Positions 44,761 to 57,100 of a stretch of DNA of 64,000 nucleotides are shown piece after piece (position 1 is the stretch's first letter; each line of letters begins with the position of its first letter). Source of the DNA: Cunninghamia lanceolata (taxonomy: Eukaryota > Streptophyta > Pinopsida > Cupressales > Cupressaceae); assembly GCA_027924645.1 (NCBI GenBank), contig BSBN01001017.1:7156501-7220500 (forward strand), written 5' to 3'. The translations under genes and the position numbers were made by a program. The notes beneath the pieces are model-generated. The model had not been told where the DNA came from and did not search any database. It worked only from the letters and a program-made list of their open reading frames with translations.

Positions 44761-45474
44761 CTCAACAATTCATGTATCTATCTATTCAATTCTTCATTCT
44801 CTACTGGTGTCAGTCTATGTGCTTCTTTGTTAGGTAAACTAGCTCCAAGTATAAGATCCATGTGATGACTGATACTCTTGATTGGTGGCAATCCTTCAAG
44901 TAGATTATCTATTATGATGTCTTCATACTCTATTAGCAACTTAGTTACCTCCTCTGGTTGTGATTCTTCAGTCTCTGTCTTCAGTGTTTTAGGATTCTTA
45001 GGAATCAAAGCATAACACATGTTTTCATGTCTCAAACCATCCAGAAATTTCCTTCCATCTACCAAATAGATTCTAGCATTCCCACATACTTCACTCTTAC
45101 GATCATCTTCCAAAGGGATCAAAGTAATTCTCTTTCCATTTGATGTTATAGTATATGTATTCTTTCTCCCATCATGTATACCTTTCCTATCATACTGCCA
45201 TGGTCTACCAAAAAATATGACATACAACCATAGGCATAATATCACACAATACTTTATCATGATAATATCCAATATGAAATTTCACCAAACATTGTTCACT
45301 CACCGGTACCTTATGTTCATCTTGAATCCATATTATCTGATATGGATTAAGGTGTTTCAATGTTTCCAACTTTAGCTTAGTCATCATCTCTTCTAAAACT
45401 AAATTATCTAAACTACCACTATCAATTACAACTTTACAACATTTACCCCTTGATTTGCATATGGTTCTAAACAA
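44761..45474 (-). pseudogene. Element F protease and RT N-terminal linker
   Basis: Aspartic protease with VVIDSGSLDNLVLEEM near 45430-45380 and the WGRPWQYDRKGIHDG segment. The linker contains GKRITLIPLEDD and the run to the RT start (LLIEYEDIIIDNLLEGLPPIKSISHHMDL). The frame shifts near 45205-45270. The protease is close to that of element A. Confidence 0.82.
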
Positions 45475-46711
45475 ACTTTTCCTCTACGGTGGTTCCTCAT
45501 TTGCCTTTTCTTGAAATAGTACTCTCCTCATGACAAGTGATTCCACTTTCTTGGGTTTACCAACTAAACTCAGTGATCCAACAATTATTCTTCTACATAG
45601 GTTACTCTTCCACTGTTCTCTATCTTCTTGCTTGTACTTCCTTGATTACATTCAAATGCTCTGTGTCCTTCACCTCCACACTTAAAATAGGTTCCTTTGA
45701 ATGTTCTCTTATCAAATCCTCTTCCATATCTTCTGTATCCTTCACTCTAATATGAATTAGGATTTCCTTTGTGGTAGAAAGTTTTGTCATCTCTTTGTTA
45801 TGCACTATTTTCTCTGTCTTCCCTCTTGAATGTGTTATCTTGTCTATTCTACTCCACAAATGATCTTTCTCCTCTGGAAAATGTTCTACCTCTCTGAAAG
45901 TTACCTCCTGTACCTCTTTGTCTCTACTCCTATCTCTTGTTCATCTTTTCTTCAACTTTCAGGGCAAACTGATATGCTTCTTCCAATGTTGTCATCCTCA
46001 CTAGACTCAGTTCTTCTTGAATGTTTAATCTTAGTCCATTGATGTATCTAGCCACTTTCTCCTTGCTTGCTTCACTATGTCCTATCCTTATGATCATCTT
46101 ATGAAATTCTTCAGTATAATCCTTCACAGATTTCTCCTTTTGTCTCAAGTTCTATGATCTCTTCAACAGTTCCAACTCATAGTCAATAGGTATAAACTGA
46201 TTCTTCAATTTTGCACCATTCTATCCCATTTTGTAATCTTCTCTTTTCCTGTTCTATTTCTATCCAAATGAACTTCTTTCAACCAAATAGCAGCATGTCC
46301 TTTCAACTTAGTCTTTGCAAATTTCACCTTCTCTAGATCTTTAATTTCTTCATATTCAAAGTATTCTTCTAGGTCATTTATCCAATCAATCAGCTCCTCA
46401 AGATTTAAATTGCCAGTGTAGTTCAATACATCAACTCTAGGTCTTTTCCCAATCTTTAAAATAGCTTGCAACATCTTTACTTTCTAATTCTTCTTCTTCT
46501 TTTAGGGTTACTTTATTTTGTTTAGTGGATTGAAATTCTTCATCATCATCACTTTCAACATTAGGTTGAGGTGTAAGTCCTCTTCTTTGATCTTCTTCAA
46601 CAGCATCCAAGTGAACTTGCATTGTTTTCATCATCTCCATCATCTCATCAATTCTTCCAACCATAGTACCAACAACAAGTATTCTCCTTAATAGCATCTC
46701 TTCTTGGGATC
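45475..46711 (-). pseudogene. gag: Element F gag
   Basis: Minus-strand gag in fragments: the expected start near 46711 has lost ATG (now ATC), then MMEMMKTMQVHLDAVEEDQRR, an acidic SDDDEEFQS stretch, the gag domain (NLNLEELIDWINDLEEYF, LKGHAAIWL, VKDYTEEFHKMIIR, KVARYINGLRLNIQEELSLV) and a zinc knuckle near 45700-45650 whose first Cys is now Tyr (YFKCGGEGHRAFEC). Several frameshifts and stops. The knuckle links it to G, which has the same gag type. Confidence 0.8.
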
Positions 46712-46896
46712 AAGTGTAACTACCTCAAATTTAGTGATCAGGCTACAAGGTGACAACTGCCTCACATTCGGTGATCGATTGGCAACACAAGTAGTCTGCC
46801 TCAGATTTGGTGATCTATTCACAACAAGATCTTATGAAATGTATTTGCAAACTTTACTCAATTCACTCACTTTGCTCCCAAAGGATTCAAACTTCA

Positions 46897-46907
46897 CTTT
46901 GATACCA
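46897..46907 (-). promoter_or_regulatory. Element F primer-binding site (tRNA-iMet)
   Basis: TGGTATCAAAG on the minus strand, two bases after the LTR end, one mismatch from the iMet consensus TGGTATCAGAG. Confidence 0.8.
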
Positions 46908-46909
46908 CT

Positions 46910-47739
46910 TGGTGTAGTCATGGTTAGGAGGGTCCACAAACTGAATAATCCTGACCATGCAACAAGAGAAAACACAATGGAAGAAACTTAATTATAGAAT
47001 GGAAATGTAGATTTAATCATTTTGTATATCATAGATTCAAATACAAACATGGAGGCTTGCAATTAAGGCTCATAGGTCTAATTCCTTAGTTACAATATAT
47101 GCACAAGATATAGCTTTGAGGTGCTTGGCATGAAAGAATTTCAATTATCAAACTATGAATTATCACTAATTGACTTCTTAGGCATCTATTACATGTATAT
47201 ATATCATCTCCAGATCAAAAGATTCCTCCGTGTTGGCCAAACATATGACAAACTCCAATGAAAGAGATGTAACGTGTGTACATGGATAGGTCAGACCTAA
47301 ATAGATGGGAATACTCTGCAAGTGAGTGAAATAATGTGTGGATCTTAGGGAAGGTCAGCCAAAAACCAAAGTTCCTTGAATGATGTATAATTTAGCTCTG
47401 CAAGTCATGAAATGCTCCACAAGTCTTCTCCTTTAGCTGGTTGTCTAAGACTATCATGATGCTTTGCTCTAAGAAAATAGTCAATCTTATGATAGTGATA
47501 TCTTTCCAAAAACTTATTCAAATGATCTAAATTTTGGATATGATGTGCATGAAGATGTCTAGATGTTAAGTCCATCTTTGGAAGGTCTAAAATGAAACTG
47601 TGGCAGAATGTGGACCAAAATATAGAAACTCCTACTGACTAAACTAATTGTACTGAGCTAGAAAATGAAAGAAACAAATGAAAAGCAAATATTTTTGTTG
47701 ATGCAAGATTTCTCTTGAACCAGGGATGCTCCTGCATCA
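46910..47739 (-). repeat. Element F 5' LTR
   Basis: 830 bp, plus-strand TGGTGTAGTC to CTCCTGCATCA, followed by GATCT (target duplication, 47740-47744). Aligns with 21267-22093. Confidence 0.9.
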
Positions 47740-47744
47740 GATCT

Positions 47745-48059
47745 TGATGTGTATGTTTGTCTCCTTCATCTCCTTTTTCATACTTAACAAGTAATAACAT
47801 GGAGAGTCAATCATGCCATCTCTAGTCTACTGACTACTCAAATGTTGATTCATTAGTTGCACCACACAAGTGAAAGAGAGAAGAAAACTAGAATGTAGAG
47901 AGTATGAATTTCATGAATAGAGAGGAGGGGCTTACAAGAGAGGTATGATGAATGAAATTTCTAAGTCTTAAAACAAATACTTTTTTGTGTGTATCATGTA
48001 CCATTGTATTGCAAGTTCATGTGCCTTGTCTATGTTTTTTTTATTTTTTCTCTTTTCTG
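47745..48059. other. Right flank of element F, no gene recognised
   Basis: AT-rich DNA that continues 20761-21261 on the other side of F. No supported frame. It leads into the PPR fragment. Confidence 0.45.
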
Positions 48060-48720
48060 ATAGATGCTTAAGCCTTCTCAAGTAATCTTTCTTGTGCATA
48101 ACTTGTGATTTATACATCTTTTATAAGTCTTTTGGCAAATAGTTCATGTGCCTTGTTTGTATATCCACATTGCTTTCCACCTAGTGATATTCTAACTTTT
48201 TCATTTCACAAAAACCCTCATTCCTTTTTGTTGTGTGAGATGGGAGGATGCTGGGTAAGGTCGTCGAATTTAGATTTTTCCTACCAATTTCCTTTTATGG
48301 AAATTTTCATATAAATATTTTTATAATAAAATCCATTATGAGTTTATCCTATGATCTTTGAATTCCATGAGATGCCATCTCTTTGAGACTTTTGTCAAAT
48401 AGTTATTGCACCTTATCTTCACTACCTCATATTACTTTTTCTTGAAAGTTTCTTACGCCATTTAATCAAATCCATTTCTTTGCATATCCTATAATAATGC
48501 ATTTATGTTTGAAATTGATCTTACACCTTGTTTGCATTTGTTTAAGTTCTTGAAGCATTTTTAGTTGAATCATTTTGTGCATATCTTGCAATTGTGGCAT
48601 TTCATGAGACCATATCTCTTTTGGTATTTTGTTAAACATATTTTGTACCTTGTCTATGCTTCCATATTTTTCATACATGGGGATCAGAGTATTTGCAACT
48701 ATCATTTGATAAAATCCCCC
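48060..48720 (-). pseudogene. Decayed pentatricopeptide-repeat (PPR) gene fragment
   Basis: Three PPR-like units on the minus strand. Unit 1 (about 48705-48510): VANTLIPMYEKYGSIDKVQN followed by MFNKIPK and, in a second frame, RDMVS, NATIARYAQND. Unit 2 (about 48440-48340): QRDGISWNSKIIG. Unit 3 (about 48200-48060): CGYTNKAHELFAK, then KDV, SYAQERLLEKA. These match the plant PLS/DYW-type repeat pattern (MYAKCGSIDKA..LF..MP.RDVVSWN..I.GYAQNG). PPR proteins bind organelle RNA. Stops and frameshifts are frequent and there is no start or complete repeat array, so it is a pseudogene or a captured fragment, and the only host-gene trace in the window. Confidence 0.6.
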
Positions 48721-49088
48721 TTCCGTTAAGCATGAATAAATCTTCCTTCATTATTACCAGAGATTTGACATAGTCCACATTACATTAGTTCAAGCTGAAT
48801 ATTTTAGATTATTTAATTTATCATTATCATTAATCTTTATAAGAACATCATCCCTATTTATAATGACGAAAATAGTCCTCTTTGTTCAAAACTATCTCTG
48901 TTACAACAATCTTGGAGATTAGTTTCACTATAGCATGAAAATCATCACTTTTCTTGAAGGTTCTCAACAACTCTCATAGTTTCTTCACTTGAAATAATTA
49001 ATAACCATTTGCAATTTATGTTTGAGTGAAGAACAAAAATTGACAAGAATTGTTAGGATCTAAATCAAAAAGCAACATCATTATAAAT
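48721..49088. other. Intergenic stretch before element G
   Basis: About 370 bp AT-rich, nothing recognised. The last five bases TAAAT would be the left target duplication of G; the right one is not in the window. Confidence 0.4.
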
Positions 49089-50044
49089 TGATGCAGGAGC
49101 ATCTAGTGGTGTAAGGGCAATCTTGCATCACCCAAAAAATGATTTTCTTTTCTATTTGTTTCAAATTTGGGGTTCTTGGCTACCCATTTTCTTGAATAAT
49201 AACTTAGAACCTTCAAAGTTTCTAAAAAGGATAAGAATACCAAGACTTACTATTTTTAGTAACCCTATATGAGAAAATTGGTTAAGCCTAAAATTTTCTC
49301 CAAAGCCTCGGAATGGTCAAATAAGAACTCTTAGTAAATTTTAGCTCAAGATCATGTCTAGATTTCAAGATATTAAAGCTTCAATTTTGTGAGGTCCCCC
49401 AAAAAGTTTCAAAATCAGATTTGAGGTACTTAGAGGTCCCTAAATGCTCTGAAAGTTGAAAAAAATCCATTTACAAATTTTTAGCATTGTAGTTCACTTC
49501 ATGAGCTTTCCAACACTTCAAACGGTTCATCAATCAAACACCTGGATCAAAAGTTATGGCTCCCAGAAGTTGTCCTACCAATTTTTAATAATTTAAAAAT
49601 TCTTCTTGGGTGGAGAAAAGGATAGTTGGGTTTATTTTGGCACCCAAATGGGAGTTACACATTTCAAAGAAAGTTGACATTCGGGAAATACACTAACTAG
49701 TTCCGATATGTATTTAAAGACTATTTGGGGGATAGTTTCAGAGGTAGTGGTCATAGGAAGTCATTGGCTAGTCTTGTTCGTACAAATAAGTAGGTCAAGA
49801 GCTACTAGAAGGCTCTATAAGTCAGGTATTTCTATTGTAAGACAACCCATATTGTTGTAATAAGTGGGCATATGACCCTAGAATTTGTATTTTAGATTTG
49901 TAGCCTTTTACAGGCAAGTTTAATGATGGAATTCTAAAATAGTTTTAAGATTTCTTAATTAATCTTTATTGAGATCTTGTTCTTTTCTATTTGAAATCTA
50001 TAAATTGTTGTTGTATGTGTTTTGTGTAGATTCCACCCTCATCA
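49089..50044 (+). repeat. Element G 5' LTR, 956 bp
   Basis: TGATGCAGGAGCATC to CACCCTCATCA, ending two bases before the PBS. The first ~45 bases match the start of the F LTRs read on the minus strand, but the body differs. A single copy, so the left edge rests on that similarity. Confidence 0.75.
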
Positions 50045-50046
50045 AG

Positions 50047-50058
50047 TGGTATCAGAGC
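50047..50058 (+). promoter_or_regulatory. Element G primer-binding site (tRNA-iMet)
   Basis: TGGTATCAGAGC, identical to that of element A, two bases after the LTR. Confidence 0.9.
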
Positions 50059-50145
50059 AAGGATTCTTGAGTGTGTAAACAGATCACTGAGCGTGAGGTA
50101 GTTTTCACCAAGGCATGAGGTTGTGGGTTTTCCATAGAGATTAAA

Positions 50146-51215
50146 ATGCCTGCATGAAGAAACTGTGGTGGAAGAAATGCTTTGATAGAAGAGGGTTTTA
50201 GATCCCTACAAAGGCAAATTGATGCATTATAAAATGAGTTACGAATAGGGCTTGAGCCAAGAATAAGAGAACAAAGTGAAGATGAAACTGAAGAAGAAGA
50301 GTTATCTGAGGAAGAACAAGATGATGCAGGAGATCCTAGACAAGTTAGGTTGTTGAGGGCCATTTCAAAGATTGAAAAGATGCCTAGGATTGAATTTTCT
50401 ACCTATTTGGGAGATATGAATCTGGAAGAGATTATTGATTGGATAAACGATATGGAGGAATATTTAAAATACAAGGATGTGGAGGATCCAAAATGGGTAA
50501 AGTTCACAAAAATGAAGTTGAAGGGCCATGCTAGTATTTGATAGAAGGATGTCTAGTCAGAGAGAAACAGAAGAGGAAAATTAAATATTACCAGATGGGA
50601 CTGGATGGTGGACAAACTAAAGAAGTAGTTCATTCCTATGGACTATGAGATAGAGTTATTGAATAAGCTACAAGGATTCAAGAAAGGTAGCAAGTTGGTT
50701 AAGGAGTACATAGAGGAGTTTCATAAGATTATCATCAGGACAGGCCATATAGAGGCCAACAAGGAGAAGGTAGCCCATTATATTAATGGGTTGAAGACAA
50801 GTATTCAAGAGGAGCTAAGCCTAGTGAGAATGACCACCATAGAAGATGCGTACCAATTTTCCCTGAAGGTGGAAGGGAAGATGAATAAAATATTTGAAAG
50901 CAAGCAAAGAGGAATAGGTCATGGCAGAAGGACTGGTGGAAGATCCTAAGGAGGTTGAAATGAAGATCAAAAGAAAATTGAAGAGGCATGCACCAGTCGA
51001 AATAAAAAGAAGATAATGCTTACTGCCCTCATGACCAAATTAATGGTGAGCAAAAAGGAAGAGGAAGACCTTAGAGAGGACCTAGAGGAGGAGGTTTTAG
51101 AGGAACTTGTTTCTAATGTAGAGAAGAAGGACATCAAGCATATGAGTGTCTACATCATCAAGGAAGGACAAATAGAAGACCTAAAGGTAATGCACAAGTT
51201 GCACATGTAGATGAA
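50146..51215 (+). pseudogene. gag: Element G gag
   Basis: ATG 50146 then an early TGA (50155) where an Arg is expected, GGRNALIEEGF, acidic EEEELSEEEQDD, and the gag domain: MNLEEIIDWINDMEEYL, LKGHASI, then stops near 50539-50553, EYIEEFHKIIIRTGH, KVAHYINGLKTSIQEELSLVRMTT. A frameshifted zinc knuckle C-x2-C-x4-H-x4-C near 51105-51155 contains a stop at its second x. Clearly dead but complete in outline; order and motifs equal element F gag. Confidence 0.8.
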
Positions 51216-51339
51216 GATGCATATTCTAAGCATTTTGAAGATGCTGAAAGGGGAGAAACCCTAGTTGTTAGAAGAACCTTGTTAAATGAAGAGAAAGAAC
51301 CAAATCAGAGAAGAGTTTATTTTGCACAAGGTGCAAGTG

Positions 51340-51791
51340 TTAAGGTAAGTGTTGTGATATTATTATTGATATTGGAAGAACTGATAATCTTGTCTCAGAG
51401 GAGAGGGTTAACAAGTTGAAGTTGACAAGGAGAAGGCATCCACACCCATACTAGATTGCATGGTTACAAAAGGGCCATAAATCTTTGGTTAGTGAGCAAT
51501 GTTTAGCCAAGTTTAAGATTGGAGACTACAATGGTGAGGTATTGTGTGACATCATAGCAATGGATGCATGTCATATGTTATTGGGAAGGTCGTGGCAGTA
51601 TGATAGTTGTGCTATCCATTATGGCCATTCAAGCACCTATTCCCTGACAAAGAATAGAGTTTGTCATAAGTTGAAGCCCTTGAAGGAGGTGGAAGAAAAG
51701 GTATGTAGTACTACTCAAATTTTCTTGGTTATAGATGGTAGGAAATTTTTTGATGGTATGAAGCATGAGTGTCATTGCTTTATGTTGATTC
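51340..51791 (+). pseudogene. Element G protease
   Basis: Protease fold in the frame opening at 51485: IIIDIGRTDNLVSEERV, where the DTGS-type active site has become DIGR, then LVSEQCLAKFKIGDYNGEVLCDI and MDACHMLLGRSWQYD. One TAG interrupts after HPHPY. Truncated at 51791 by LTR H. Confidence 0.78.
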
Positions 51792-52471
51792 TGGTGTAGT
51801 CATGGTTAGTAGGGTCCATAAAGTGAACTGTCCAATCCATATAGCTAGAGTAAACACAAAGGAAACAACTCAAAGATATTAAAAAATGTAGATTTAGTCA
51901 TTCAGTATATCATAGAATTCAAATACAGATTGGCTGGCAACATGCAGGCTTACAATTAGGGCTCACAGACCTAATTTCATAGTTACAAAATATGCACAGG
52001 ATTTAGCTTTGGATCTCCTTCGCAAAGAATTCAAACTATCAAGTATCTCTAAGTAATTCACTACTTTTCTAGGAATCTTTTACATCATTATATACCATCT
52101 CTGAAACATAAATTTCCTCCGCGTCGGCCAAGGAAGGTCACTAACTCCAATGAAGATTTGGAACATGTGTACATGGATAGCTCAGGTCTAATCATGTAGA
52201 ACTCCTCCACAAATGAATGGAATGGCATGTGGTTATTAGGGAAGGTTGGCCACAAGCTAATCAACATTGAACGATGTGTCATTTAGCTGCACAAGTCATG
52301 AAATGCTCCGCAAGTCTTCTCCTTTAGTTGGTTGTCTGAGACTGTCAGGATGTTCTATTCTGGGGAAATAGTTGATCTTATGATAGCGATATCTTACTAG
52401 TACTTGATCCAAATGATCTAAGATTTGGATATGATGTACATGAATGTGTTTAGATGATGAGTCTAGCTCCA
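51792..52471 (-). repeat. Chromovirus LTR fragment H
   Basis: Starts TGGTGTAGTCATGG like the F LTRs and runs collinear with them for ~680 bp, in the same (minus) orientation, until element E begins. Either the 3' LTR of another F-type element inserted in G or a solo LTR; the decisive part is right of the window. GATTC (51787-51791) would be its target duplication. Confidence 0.75.
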
Positions 52472-54174
52472 TGTTGTGTGGTTACACAATACGGTCCATT
52501 TTTCCTTAGTAAAATAGGGACCCAACTTTTATGGCTTCTTCCTTGCTTTTTTTTCCTTTAGGCAGTATGGTAAAAGTTAAGTTTTAGATGCAGTGATAGG
52601 ATATCACCCTATGCATGCATAGACCTCATAGAGAAGGCTTGAATACCAAATAAAATTCTATTATCATGAACCACACCAAGTTAAAGAGTGCAAAATTCTA
52701 AGTAGCTTTGCCTTTTAAATCACCTTAAAATTCCTTAATGATAAAAAGTTATGTTTGGTCAAAGTTTAGTCAAACCGGTCATTCAAGGAGAATCATCACA
52801 TTTATAAATATCTTTGATGTTCACTAATATCCCATATATATGTTTTGACACAAGAAAGCCTGATATCTGCATATTCATTAATATGCAGACGTCAAATTTA
52901 AATACAGGAGGCATCTACCCATCAAGAACTTGCGCACATTCCGGATGGTGATATTTCCAAATATCCTTGACATTCTCTAATGTGAGGGTTCACCTTAGAT
53001 ATAGTGTAAATACTTGATATCACTATAATCCTTAATATTTATCATGTTAGTTAATATCCCTGATATTTGTTAATATGACAATGACATCATCTTAACCTGA
53101 TATAAAGAAGACTCGACATGACGATGACACCATCATATTCCCAACATCAAGAGGGGTCATCTATTTCTTAATATCTTAGATATTTGTTAATATCCTGATC
53201 TAATGCAATACCAAGGAAAACCTTAATAACCTACACATTATCTAAGATCCCTGATCTTTGCTAATATGACGATGACGTCACTTACACTCCAGTTTAAAAC
53301 ATTAATGAAGGATGCTAACATCATCCTAATCTTCAAATGTGGGGGATGTTTTGCATACTTAGGAACCCTAACATTTCTTAATATCCCCACATCCACCTTT
53401 TAGGACGTATAGCATGCAGATCTTTATGAACCAATATGTTGCTGCAACATGGCATGTTGACTCAATCATATCAAGATCCTATGTTATCATGATCATTAGA
53501 CAAATGTAAAATGACCCAATCTTGGTCGTTGGTCAATAGTTGGTTAGAGTCATGATGACATCATCATCTTCCAAGAGTCATGTTCCTAATATCCCTGATA
53601 TCTGCAAATGTGCCTACCCACATTAAATGTTATTCTAACAGTAGGTGAGGCTTCAAAATTTCAAATAATTGCACACCACTATTAACATCTCATATGCTTA
53701 GGTGTTGATCATTGGATATCAACAATTAAGCATTAATAACACCCTGATTTGCCAATGTTTTTGACTAAAAATAAGGAGTTGAGTTCATTTTGAATTTATC
53801 ACGTATCTAAGCATAATTTACAAAGTTACTGTGTGATTAAGGTGACATTATAGAAGTTTGTAAAAGTAATGGAATGGGGTGTGAATTCGAATGACAAAAT
53901 GGAAAAAGGTAGCTTCCAGGTGAACGTGCATAGCTAGATATAAACTAAATAGTAAAAAGGTAGCAAATATCATATATGTAACAACAAAACCCTCTTTTGT
54001 CATTTATGGTGAAATGAGTAGGTAAAAATTATTTTTACCACAGCAAATGAATATGATGATGTATGATATATATTGAATAAGAATCAAAACATCGTGATAT
54101 TCATATAATCATTAATACACATGTGCACATGACATGTTAGGGTAAGAAATGCATATGTTTCATCGTAGGACATC

Positions 54175-57100
54175 ATGGTAGTCTGAAAGAATAGGTTAGA
54201 TGTAGAATTCCTAAAACCTATGTGTATACAACCTAAGGGAATAACATTCAAATATGGCTAGATCAATGACACTCATCCAGGAATACTGATTTAGATGCAT
54301 GGATGACAAGGTCAAAAAAGGGGAGCGGATAGTTCTTGCTCTTCAACATTTATAACTAAGGTATGTGGCATGTAGGCAGATTCCCTTATGCAATAGTCAG
54401 TTATATGCAGACTTCTCAGTTGAGGGAATTATTACATCTTTCAATTTACCTAAAGGACCTCAAGTGCATGGAATAAACATGGAGAAGTTAGAAAAGAAAC
54501 ACAATAAAACCATAAAGGAATACATAAAAATCATGTACTCATGGAGAGCTAATGACAACACATATAAGGCCTCTGTAAAGCTCCCTATGCATTTATAAAA
54601 CTTTGATTTTTCTCTGGAATATCAATACATGATGGTGATGCTTAGCTGTATGACAGGAAAACCAAATGCTAGATGTTTCAAAAATTGGATGTATGGTCTC
54701 ATAAGAATGATAGCAGATAGTAATGAAAAACCCCAGTGGGCAAAGATTATAAGTGACAGTCTAGATGAGGGAATGGTGAAACTAGGAGGAAAGACCAATA
54801 TGTTCCATATGACCTCTTATGTTGTTTATGTATGTGCATTTAGAGGGACATTCAGTGGTTTACAGATAGTAGGTAGGGTTGGTTGTAACCCTAGAGATGT
54901 AAACATATGGGATCACTACCCACAATTGAAATGGAGAGAGTCTCTCCAACATTACTAGAGAGTGAATGACTCATTTTCTATTCATTTAGTAAGGACTATG
55001 GAAGAAGACAAAGCAAAGAGGCTAAGCATGGAAGCTCAATCCATAGTCTACAAGCATGGGTCTTGATTCATCCAATTCCCCACATTCACATATATAAGAA
55101 TAGAAGGCCTCACTGGGTAGCATCTCATGTTGCCAAGATACCCAACTGATAAGGTCATCCTGATGGAGATGGCTAGGTAGATATTTCCTTCATTTGAGGC
55201 TTACATTGAGAAAGGCAAGATACCTAATGTCCTATTCCAAATCATGATTGGGTGGTATATGTGCCCTGACAAGGAAAGTGCCAAGGAGGCATCTGGGGGA
55301 TTGCAGTTGATGTCTTTATAGCCTTTTTCACTATCTAGGCAATATGACCCATATGGTAGGATGCAGGCACTACACAAGAAACCAATGCATCAGATGCATC
55401 TTGAAGACTATTCGGCGGATTGTGACGATGAAATGAAAGTGAGAAGGAGGAGCTACCAAAGGCTTACTTTGAAATAGATCCATACATTGGACTGCATCCT
55501 AGTGCCAATGCAATTACATAGGATGATGGGAACATCATGTCTCAGGAATATGAGACCAAGAAAATATACAATGAAATAATATCATCCCCTAACTAGAATC
55601 AACTAGAAGAGACATCATTACAGTTGATAACACAGAAGGTTATACTATTAAACAAAGACTAGGTGGATGCTGAAGTTACAAAACTGAAGAAAAGGGGGGT
55701 AGCTCTCACTATTTATAAGAAGAGGAAGAGACAAGAACTGATAGATGAAGAATATGATGATTTTCTCAAAGAAAAGAGGGCATCTAAAAGCGAGAGGCAA
55801 CAAAAAAAATGCAAGAAGGGAAACCAAGTTGTAGGTGTGAAAATCATTTTCCATCCTCAACCTAAGGAGGATCTAGCCTCAACTTCTCCTGCCACTACAT
55901 CTCATGCACCCACAGAGTAGCAAAAGCAAATTGCAAAACCTGCTCCTACTTATGAGGTCGAAGAGGAAAGCACACATGATGATGATCTGCTGATAAGTAG
56001 AAAGAAAAAGAAAACCCAGGAGACACCTCAAAAGAAGCAAACATCTGCAATGAGGGGGACAATAGAAAAGAACCCCACCATCATACTGAAAAGAAAAGGT
56101 GGTGAAGGTATTAAGAGAACTCTACAGCATGAGGTGCCTATTTTTGCCATAGTGCATTTCAAGATTGAACTAGTAGAAGAGCAGAGGAAGGAGATGCATA
56201 ATAAAGGAAATGATTTTTTTTCCATTGGATAACATTGTGGAGTTATCAGATGATGATGTAGTAAATAAAGTGTCTTCCAATTCTATGGAGACACTAGTAA
56301 AGAACACAAAGATGACCCCTTGCGGTACCCCCATAGTGCAGAAGGAGGTCGACGAAGAAGATATAATAGAGGGTAATCCTAAAATGGTAGCACAACAAAT
56401 TGATTTAGCAGGATTAGTGGATCAAGTTACCATGCTAGCAGCCATAGACTTGACATATTAGGGAAAAGATGACCAAAATAAAGGTGAAGATCTACCTCCA
56501 GAGAAAAAGAAACTAGAAGTCAATGTACACATGGAGGAGGAAGAGATGCATGATCAGAATGATGGTCAGGATGATGAACAAGTACCTGAGAGGGAGATAA
56601 ACAAAATGGAGATAGATAAAACCTAGGGTTCTAAAGAGGCATGTATGCCAAAAGATGGGGAACAGGGCCCTCAAGTAGGTGATGATCAAGAAAGGAAAGA
56701 AAACATGAATGAAGACAATCCGAGAGATCATCAAGATATGCTAGATAGAAGAAATCCAAACCTCATGCAAATCCACCACCATCACAAGATGAGCAGGAGA
56801 GGAATGAAGAGGTAATACAAGATGTCCCTGCACATGAGGATGAAAATGAGGAGGAAGTACCTAATGAACAAGAAAAGGAGCAATCACCACTAAGGGTGGA
56901 ACAAAATGTAGAATCACAAGATGTTCATTGAACATACAGACCAACAAGGGTCTATAGATGAGGTATTGTACTGGCTACAAGAAGAGGTACATGTACATCC
57001 CCCTAGTGTTGTATCTAATTTTGATATTGCTTCATTATTTTTGGTCAATACAGCCAAGCCAATGAGAAGGACTAGGGCCGCATTGACAATAAAGATAGAT

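Larger units (their letters stand above)
21267..47739 (-). mobile_element. Element F: chromovirus split by element D
   Basis: A minus-strand Ty3/gypsy chromovirus, about 6.5 kb without the D insertion: LTRs at 21267-22093 and 46910-47739, tRNA-iMet PBS, gag, protease, RT, RNase H, integrase and a chromodomain. Target duplication GATCT. D is inserted between the integrase core and the chromodomain. The LTRs differ visibly (of the order of one base in ten), so F is much older than D, and every gene has stops. Confidence 0.9.
49089..51791 (+). mobile_element. Element G: 5' part of a chromovirus
   Basis: Plus-strand LTR, tRNA-iMet PBS, gag and protease, then interrupted inside the region after the protease by LTR fragment H. 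Gag and protease resemble those of F. The rest of G would lie beyond the window. Confidence 0.82.

Noticed and set aside
50052..50363. 103-codon minus-strand frame in element G
   Set aside because: Antisense of the acidic gag N-terminus; Ser-rich by codon mirror.
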